This document shows, one piece after another, positions 35,680 to 40,741 of a stretch of 40,741 bases of DNA. Position 1 is the first letter of the stretch. Every line of letters begins with the position of its first letter. The position numbers were made by a program, and so were the translations under genes. Origin of the DNA: Streptomycetaceae bacterium (GTDB lineage Bacteria > Actinomycetota > Actinomycetes > Nanopelagicales > Nanopelagicaceae); contig JAIXPU010000022.1 of assembly GCA_027486075.1 (NCBI GenBank), positions 1 to 40,741 on the forward strand. Reading direction: 5' to 3'. Under the pieces are notes generated by a model. The model was not told the DNA's origin. It saw only the letters and a list, made by a program, of their open reading frames with translations, and made no database searches.

Positions 35680-37881
35680 TTATTCAGCTGCTGGCGTTGT
35701 TCCATCTTCGAGAACCGGAACCAATGAGAGCTTGCCCTTTGGATCGATCTCACCGATTTCAACCTGGATCTTGTCGCCAACCTTCATGACATCTTCAAGG
35801 TTTTCAATGCGCTTGCCGCCGTGCATCTTACGAATCTGAGATACATGGAGCAGACCATCTTTACCTGGCATCAATGAAACAAATGCACCGAAGGTTGCAA
35901 GCTTTACGACAGTACCGAGGTAGCGCTCTCCCACTTCTGGCATCTGCGGATTAGCAATCGCGTTGATCTGAGCGCGTGCTGCTTCAGCTGAAGGTCCATC
36001 GGTTGCACCGATGTAGATGGTTCCATCATCTTCAATTGAGATATCTGCGCCAGTTTCATCTTGAATCTGGTTGATGATCTTGCCCTTAGGCCCGATGACT
36101 GCACCAATCTGATCTACTGGAATCTTTACAGAGATGATGCGAGGAGCGTATTGGCTCATCTCATCAGGTGTATCGATTGCTTCATTCATGACATCGAGAA
36201 TCGCAAGACGCGCTTCCTTTGCCTGGTGAAGTGCTCCAGCGAGAACTGATGCAGGAATACCGTCAAGCTTTGTATCAAGCTGTAGGGCGGTAATGAAATC
36301 CTTCGTACCTGCAACCTTAAAGTCCATATCTCCAAATGCATCTTCTGCACCGAGGATATCTGTGAGAGCAACGTATTCAACCTTGCCATCGACATCATCT
36401 GAGATAAGACCCATCGCAATACCTGCAACAGGAGCCTTAAGTGGCACACCTGCTTGGAGCATTGAAAGTGTTGAAGCACAGACAGATCCCATGGACGTTG
36501 ATCCATTTGAACCAAGGGCTTCAGAGACCTGACGGATTGCGTAAGGGAACTCTTCGCGAGTTGGAAGTACTGGAATAAGTGCGCGCTCTGCAAGAGCACC
36601 GTGGCCGATTTCGCGACGCTTTGGTGTACCTACACGACCTGTTTCACCAGTTGAATATGGTGGAAAGTTGTAGTTGTGCATGTAGCGCTTTGATGTTTCA
36701 GGGCTCATGGTGTCGAGCTGCTGCTCCATCTTGAGCATATTAAGAGTGGTAACTCCTAGAATCTGAGTCTCACCACGTTCGAAGATTGCTGAACCATGAA
36801 CGCGAGGAATAACCTCGACTTCAGCAGAGAGCGCACGAATATCGCGAAGTCCACGACCATCGATACGAATCTTGTCGCGAAGTACGCGCTGGCGAACTAG
36901 CTTCTTTGTCAGTGAGCGAAATGCTGCAGGGACTTCCTTTTCGCGGCCTTCGAAGGCTGCTGAAACGGATTCCTTTGTTACAGCTGAGATTTCGTCAATC
37001 TTAGTTTCACGCTCTTGCTTACCTGAGATTGTGAGCGCCTTAGCAAGGTCATCCTTGGCAGCCTTTTCAACTGCAGCGAATACATCGTCCTGGTAATCAA
37101 GGAACACTGGGAAATCTGCAGTTGGCTTTGCGGCGACTGCTGCAAGCTTTGACTGCGCTTCGCAGAGAATGCGAATAAATGGCTTAGCCGCATCAAGTCC
37201 CTGTGAAACGATCTCTTCTGTAGGAGCCTTAGCGCCGTCAGCAATAAGACCAATTGTGCGAGTTGTTGCTTCTGCTTCAACCATCATGATTGCAACATCG
37301 TCAGCTGTTACGCGACCTGCTACGACCATATCGAATACAGCGTTTTCTACCTGTGAATGGTTAGGGAATGCCACCCATTGACCATCGATAAGTGCAACGC
37401 GCACTCCACCAATTGGGCCAGAGAATGGGAGTCCAGCAAGCTGTGTTGACATTGAAGCTGCGTTAATTGCGATGACGTCATACATGTGGTCTGGATCCAG
37501 AGCCATCACTGTGACGACAATCTGAACTTCATTACGAAGTCCCTTAATAAATGATGGACGCAATGGACGGTCAATCAGACGGCAGGTAAGGATTGCCTCT
37601 TCTGATGGACGGCCTTCGCGACGGAAGAATGAACCAGGAATCTTGCCGATGGCGTACATCTTCTCTTCCACATCAACTGTGAGTGGGAAGAAGTCGAATT
37701 GATCCTTAGGTGTCTTTGATGCTGTAGTTGCTGAGAAGATCATTGTTTGATCATCTAGATACACAGCTGCAGCTCCTGCTGCTTGCTTTGCGAGGCGTCC
37801 TGTTTCGAACTTAATCTCGCGCTTTCCGAACTTCCCGTTATCGATAACGGCTACTGCTGTCTTTACGTCTTGACCCTCCAT
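35680..37881 (-). CDS. pnp: Polyribonucleotide nucleotidyltransferase (PNPase)
   Basis: Phosphorolytic 3'-5' exoribonuclease and guanosine pentaphosphate synthetase type enzyme. From the ATG at 37879-37881 it has 733 residues: two RNase PH domains with an alpha-helical linker (about 260-340), KH domain at about 580-646 with GPKGK at 597-601, and S1 domain at about 649-722. The start has AAAGGAGG 4 nt upstream; the longer reading to 37986 lies in the structured spacer and is rejected. It follows rpsO across a 166 bp spacer full of inverted repeats. Confidence 0.97.
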   Translation of the reverse strand: MEGQDVKTAVAVIDNGKFGKREIKFETGRLAKQAAGAAAVYLDDQTMIFSATTASKTPKDQFDFFPLTVDVEEKMYAIGKIPGSFFRREGRPSEEAILTCRLIDRPLRPSFIKGLRNEVQIVVTVMALDPDHMYDVIAINAASMSTQLAGLPFSGPIGGVRVALIDGQWVAFPNHSQVENAVFDMVVAGRVTADDVAIMMVEAEATTRTIGLIADGAKAPTEEIVSQGLDAAKPFIRILCEAQSKLAAVAAKPTADFPVFLDYQDDVFAAVEKAAKDDLAKALTISGKQERETKIDEISAVTKESVSAAFEGREKEVPAAFRSLTKKLVRQRVLRDKIRIDGRGLRDIRALSAEVEVIPRVHGSAIFERGETQILGVTTLNMLKMEQQLDTMSPETSKRYMHNYNFPPYSTGETGRVGTPKRREIGHGALAERALIPVLPTREEFPYAIRQVSEALGSNGSTSMGSVCASTLSMLQAGVPLKAPVAGIAMGLISDDVDGKVEYVALTDILGAEDAFGDMDFKVAGTKDFITALQLDTKLDGIPASVLAGALHQAKEARLAILDVMNEAIDTPDEMSQYAPRIISVKIPVDQIGAVIGPKGKIINQIQDETGADISIEDDGTIYIGATDGPSAEAARAQINAIANPQMPEVGERYLGTVVKLATFGAFVSLMPGKDGLLHVSQIRKMHGGKRIENLEDVMKVGDKIQVEIGEIDPKGKLSLVPVLEDGTTPAAE

Positions 37882-37910
37882 GGGTCCTCCTTTGATTCGT
37901 GTTTGCAATT

Positions 37911-38039
37911 CCAAGGCACGATTAAGAGACCTTGGAGCGGTAACTACACGCGAGGCGAAACAAATGAATCTTCGATCGAAGTTCACAGATGCTTACATCT
38001 GGAAACCACTACCGAGGACCAGATGTCACCCGGCGTGTA
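37911..38039 (-). promoter_or_regulatory. Structured rpsO-pnp spacer, probable pnp leader
   Basis: In minus-strand order: GCGTGTA's complement TACACGC pairs 38033-38039 with 37945-37951; ACATCTGG (38019-38026) pairs with CCAGATGT (37995-38002); CCAGATG can instead pair with the following CATCTG across a UAAG loop (37986-38001); CTTCGATCGAAG (37970-37981) is self-complementary; and CCAAGG/CCTTGG (37930-37935, 37911-37916) closes a hairpin 28 nt before pnp. In E. coli the pnp leader is an RNase III substrate and the point of PNPase autocontrol; the same role here is inference. Confidence 0.55.
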
Positions 38040-38047
38040 ATTTTTAA

Positions 38048-38317
38048 TTAGCGGCGAATACCGAGCTTTTCGATAATTACGCGATAACGGCTGATATCTG
38101 TCTTTGCGAGGTACTGAAGAATTCGGCGACGCTGACCTACGAGCAACAAGAGACCACGACGGTTGTGGTGGTCATGCGGGTTGGTCTGTAGGTGAGTTGT
38201 GATGTCTTCGATGCGACGTGACAATAAAGCGACCTGAGCTTCAGGGCTTCCTGTATCAGTAGCTGATGATCCGTACTTTGCAATGATTTCTTTCTTTACT
38301 TCTGGTGTTAACGCCAT
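38048..38317 (-). CDS. rpsO: 30S ribosomal protein S15
   Basis: An 89-residue S15 protein, exactly the canonical length, with [16 protein letters not shown], the rRNA-binding [19 protein letters not shown] and the closing [13 protein letters not shown]. The second ATG (38315-38317, MALTPEVKK) is used; one at 38323 would add two residues. It binds the 16S central domain and in many bacteria represses its own mRNA. Its leader holds a UUCG hairpin. Confidence 0.97.
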   Translation of the reverse strand: MALTPEVKKEIIAKYGSSATDTGSPEAQVALLSRRIEDITTHLQTNPHDHHNRRGLLLLVGQRRRILQYLAKTDISRYRVIIEKLGIRR

Positions 38318-38334
38318 TTTCATTTCTCATTTCT

Positions 38335-38356
38335 TGTGACGAATCACAGTTACTGT
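38335..38356 (-). promoter_or_regulatory. Hairpins in the rpsO leader, possible S15 autoregulatory element
   Basis: On the minus strand TGTGA-TTCG-TCACA (38335-38348) forms a hairpin with a stable UUCG tetraloop ending about 17 nt before the rpsO start. Directly upstream is ACAGT-A-ACTGT (38346-38356), whose arm overlaps it, so the two exclude each other. A third stem, TTCCCG/CGGGAA, lies at about 38366-38387. S15 leaders of varied form are known in several phyla; the match here is only by position and structure. Confidence 0.4.
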
Positions 38357-38427
38357 TCAAGAGGCTTCCCGGTTTGATTCACGGGAAATCACTTTCTCGT
38401 TGGACAGCCCCAAGTTTACCTGTGGGG

Positions 38428-38436
38428 TGTGGATAA
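38428..38436 (-). promoter_or_regulatory. Perfect DnaA-box sequence upstream of rpsO
   Basis: Minus-strand TTATCCACA equals the bacterial DnaA-box consensus. It is single and lies about 12 bp upstream of TAAACT (minus strand, about 38412-38417), a possible rpsO -10, so DnaA could affect this promoter. A chance match cannot be excluded. Confidence 0.35.
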
Positions 38437-38459
38437 GCGAAATTGAGCCCTAAGTGAGG

Positions 38460-39347
38460 CTATTTTTCAGTTAATTCGCGGGCTTGGTCGCAATCTTTCT
38501 TCATCTGGACCAATAACTCATCCAAGCTATCAAATTTCAACGTTGGCCTTAAGTACCAGCCGAACTCAATAGAAGCGTTCTTGTCATAGAGATCAAGTCC
38601 TTCTTGGTCGAGTGCATATGCCTCAACTTGGCGACCACGGGCTCCTTCAAAAGTTGGATTAGTGCCAATAGAAATTGCAGCTGGCCAGAAGTTGATTCCA
38701 ACTGTCAGCCAACCAGCGTAAACACCATCTGCTGGAATTGTCTGTCCCTCGATCTTTCCAAGATTTGCAGTGGGATAACCGATTTCGCGACCGCGTTTTT
38801 CACCGTGCACAACAACTCCATCAAGGCGATGAGGACGAGATAAAAGAGAGCGAGCTTCCTCAACTTTTCCTTCAACAACAAGCGACCGAATGCGAGATGA
38901 GGAGATCACTGCAGAATCAGCTTTCAACTCCTGCACATCGACTGTGAAATTGTGCTCTTGCCCTGACTTAATGAGCGATTCAATGTTTCCTGCTGCCTTG
39001 TGGCCATAGGTAAAGTTTTTACCGACGATGACGGTGCTGGCATGAAGCTGTGCGACTAGAACAGATGCGACAAAGTCTTCTGGCGACATAGCTGCGAACT
39101 TCTCATTAAATTTGAGAACTGCAACCTGGTCAGCGTTATGAATCTTGAGCAGTTCTACGCGATCTGCCAGCGTAGTCAGCGCAGTTGGCACCTTGGTTGG
39201 CGCAAAGATTGTTGTTGGATGTGGGTCGAATGTCAGCGCGATGATTGAGCGGCCTGCCGCAATCTCTTTGGCACGGTTGAGTAGAACCTGGTGTCCTTTA
39301 TGGACGCCATCAAAGGTTCCGATAACTACGACGCTGGTATCGCTCAT
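38460..39347 (-). CDS. ribF: Bifunctional riboflavin kinase / FAD synthetase
   Basis: Makes FMN and then FAD. The 295 residues have an N-terminal nucleotidyltransferase domain (VVVIGTFDGVHKGHQVLL) and a C-terminal riboflavin kinase domain beginning about 180 (RPHRLDGVVVHGEKRGREIGYPTANL). The ATG at 39345-39347 gives MSDTSVVVIGTFDG; GAGG lies 12 nt upstream, which would better fit the TTG two codons earlier, and a GTG directly after the truB stop adds six residues. Part of the infB-rbfA-truB-ribF-rpsO-pnp series. Confidence 0.95.
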   Translation of the reverse strand: MSDTSVVVIGTFDGVHKGHQVLLNRAKEIAAGRSIIALTFDPHPTTIFAPTKVPTALTTLADRVELLKIHNADQVAVLKFNEKFAAMSPEDFVASVLVAQLHASTVIVGKNFTYGHKAAGNIESLIKSGQEHNFTVDVQELKADSAVISSSRIRSLVVEGKVEEARSLLSRPHRLDGVVVHGEKRGREIGYPTANLGKIEGQTIPADGVYAGWLTVGINFWPAAISIGTNPTFEGARGRQVEAYALDQEGLDLYDKNASIEFGWYLRPTLKFDSLDELLVQMKKDCDQARELTEK

Positions 39348-39365
39348 AAGCAAATCTTGCCTCAC

Positions 39366-40241
39366 CTAGTTCGCAGCCGCAAAGACAGCGATGGGTTTGG
39401 CTTTATCTCCTTCATCTTTTAAGAGCGCGATAAGTCGATTATCTGGAGACATCGCGGCGTTGATAACGGTATTTCCATTCTCTTTGAGCGGACGGCCAAA
39501 GGAGAGCTCTTGCACTTCTTCTAAAGTCAGTTCACGAGGAGTGAACGTAGTGCGAGCAACTTCAGCGAGATCTAAGGTTTTGAACTTCTGGGCTTTGAGA
39601 TCTTCAAAAGTAGTAGCCCCAACTTCTGTAAATCCGGCGACGCGGGTGCGGCGTAGCGCAGATAGATGTCCACCAACTCCTAACGCATCACCTAAATCGC
39701 GCGCGATTGCTCTGATAAATGTTCCAGCAGAACAGGTGACTTCAATGTCGACTTCGGTGGTCTTCTCAAGATGACGGATGGCGCGAATATCTAATTGAGT
39801 AATGGTTACTTCGCGCGCTGCCAATTCAAACTTCTCGCCAGCACGGACTCGGTCATAAGCACGCTCTCCCCCAACTTTGACAGCTGAGACAGAAGATGGG
39901 CGTTGGGCGATAGTGCCAATCATGTGCGAGAGAATCTTCTCGATATCCGCATCCGAAACAGCAGATGCATCGGCAGATGAAATCTCTTCACCTTCACTAT
40001 CGTCGGTCACGGTAGCGGCTCCAAGAACCACTGTTGCCTGATAAGCCTTATCGCCATCTGTGATGTACTGCAGCAAGCGAGTGCCGTTACCGAAACCAAG
40101 AACTAGAACACCGGTTGCCATGGGATCTAACGTTCCGGCATGTCCAACTTTGCGAGTACCAAGCGCCTTGCGAGCCACAGCAACAACATCGTGGCTGGTC
40201 ATTCCCCCAGCCTTATCTACAACTAGGAATCCATCGCTCAT
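39366..40241 (-). CDS. truB: tRNA pseudouridine-55 synthase
   Basis: Converts U55 of the tRNA T-loop to pseudouridine. The 291 residues show the TruB signature GHAGTLDPMATG with catalytic D39, TSHDVVAVARK, GGERAYDRVRAGE and a C-terminal extension of about 70 residues as in actinobacterial TruB. The ATG shares a base with the rbfA stop (TAATG), so the genes are translationally coupled. Confidence 0.97.
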   Translation of the reverse strand: MSDGFLVVDKAGGMTSHDVVAVARKALGTRKVGHAGTLDPMATGVLVLGFGNGTRLLQYITDGDKAYQATVVLGAATVTDDSEGEEISSADASAVSDADIEKILSHMIGTIAQRPSSVSAVKVGGERAYDRVRAGEKFELAAREVTITQLDIRAIRHLEKTTEVDIEVTCSAGTFIRAIARDLGDALGVGGHLSALRRTRVAGFTEVGATTFEDLKAQKFKTLDLAEVARTTFTPRELTLEEVQELSFGRPLKENGNTVINAAMSPDNRLIALLKDEGDKAKPIAVFAAAN

Positions 40242-40681
40242 TAGTTATTGAATTTATCTTCGACTACACGGGCTGGCTTATAGGGATCTTCAACAACTGG
40301 CTTGGCATTTTCCCGAGCCTTAGCAACTTCAGCATCTAACTCGTGAACTCTCGCTAGCAGTGAATCGAGCGCCTTGGCTGATTCAGGTAGACCATCCAGA
40401 ATGAATTCAAGCGATGGAGTAATGCGGGTTCCGAGATCTTTACCGACTGCGCTTCGCAGAACGCCTTTAGCGGATTCTAGAGCTGCGGCAGTTGCTGCGC
40501 GTTCATCATCTCCACCAAGAACTGTGTAGAAGATTGAAGCGCTCTGCAGATCGCCAGTAACTCGCGCATCGGTAACAGTAACAAAGCCAAGACGTGGATC
40601 TTTGATCTTTGTCTCAAGCAGTTGTGCCACTACTACCTTGATGCGGTCTGCAACCTTCTGGCTGCGATGTGAATTTGCCAC
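40241..40681 (-). CDS. rbfA: Ribosome-binding factor A
   Basis: Late 30S assembly factor needed for 16S 5' end maturation and growth in the cold. The 146 residues contain the KH-type core [37 protein letters not shown] and the closing [20 protein letters not shown], plus a charged C-terminal tail of about 30 residues. The start is GTG (40679-40681). It lies 20 bp after the upstream gene's stop. Confidence 0.96.
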   Translation of the reverse strand: MANSHRSQKVADRIKVVVAQLLETKIKDPRLGFVTVTDARVTGDLQSASIFYTVLGGDDERAATAAALESAKGVLRSAVGKDLGTRITPSLEFILDGLPESAKALDSLLARVHELDAEVAKARENAKPVVEDPYKPARVVEDKFNN

Positions 40682-40701
40682 GGTGATATCCGAAATCTGC
40701 G

Positions 40702-40741
40702 CTAAGCGCGCTTCTTTTCGCGCATCTCGTAGACCTGAATG
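40702..40741 (-). CDS. infB: C-terminal end of a gene cut by the window edge, probably translation initiation factor IF-2
   Basis: Only the last 12 codons are visible, reading [12 protein letters not shown] and a TAG stop at 40702-40704. The ending resembles the actinobacterial IF-2 terminus (GD-I-E-FEMREK type), and infB directly before rbfA is the near-universal order. So short a fragment cannot prove the identity; a DUF503 gene often lies here too. Confidence 0.6.
   Translation of the reverse strand, partial: IQVYEMREKKRA

Noticed and set aside
37882-37986. 35-residue N-terminal extension of PNPase
   Set aside because: It lies in the structured leader; the ATG at 37881 has a near-perfect ribosome binding site and matches the family start.

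Overview
The window is about 40.7 kb of dense, almost purely housekeeping bacterial chromosome. The gene content and order point to Actinomycetota: HU with a lysine-rich tail, a SepIVA-type coiled-coil protein beside coaD and DUF177/rpmF, ClgR, DUF3046 near recA, an IclR regulator divergent from leuCD, ThyX, RNase J, and a RodZ-like/ftsK/rnj/dapA/thyX series that resembles the order in Mycobacterium. Base composition looks close to 50% G+C by eye, low for the phylum. Genes are packed with 1-14 bp junctions and 4 bp ATGA overlaps, and no gap exceeds 300 bp. This suggests a streamlined, perhaps aquatic lineage (acI/Nanopelagicales-like); that assignment is inference.

Layout, left to right, with most genes on the minus strand. 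(1) 0-9 kb: ammonium transporter amt, ftsY, smc, rnc, rpmF, DUF177, SepIVA-like protein, coaD, rsmD, covering membrane targeting, chromosome organisation, RNA processing and CoA synthesis. (2) 9-16 kb: recG, rpmB (plus strand), thiL, a stand-alone Lrp/AsnC effector domain (plus), then the coupled series ddl, gpsA, plsC, and hupB with a strong terminator. (3) 16-21 kb: leuD-leuC facing an IclR regulator, then recX-recA behind a perfect SOS box, with yaaA divergent. (4) 21-26 kb: alpha/beta hydrolase, DUF3046, TetR regulator, clgR, pncC, pgsA, rimO, RodZ-like protein. (5) 26-33 kb: ftsK, rnj, dapA, thyX, and the plus-strand exporter pair azlCD. (6) 33-40.7 kb: thioredoxin-fold protein, dapB, M16 peptidase, pnp, rpsO, ribF, truB, rbfA and the last codons of a gene that is probably infB.

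Functionally the window joins translation and RNA turnover (rnc, rnj, pnp, rpsO, rpmF, rpmB, rimO, truB, rbfA), DNA repair and chromosome handling (recA, recX, recG, smc, ftsK, hupB), envelope precursors (ddl, dapA, dapB, gpsA, plsC, pgsA) and amino-acid supply (leuCD, azlCD).

I saw no phage, insertion sequence, CRISPR array, tRNA, rRNA or evident novel multi-gene system. The points most worth a second look are at the control level: rnc and recX have no ATG, GTG or TTG that would keep their conserved N-termini (CTG and ATT are the best candidates); the rpsO-pnp spacer carries mutually exclusive hairpins; the hupB leader can pair with its own ribosome binding site; the rpmB terminator is written inside the thiL coding end; and five convergent gene pairs meet with almost no spacer.
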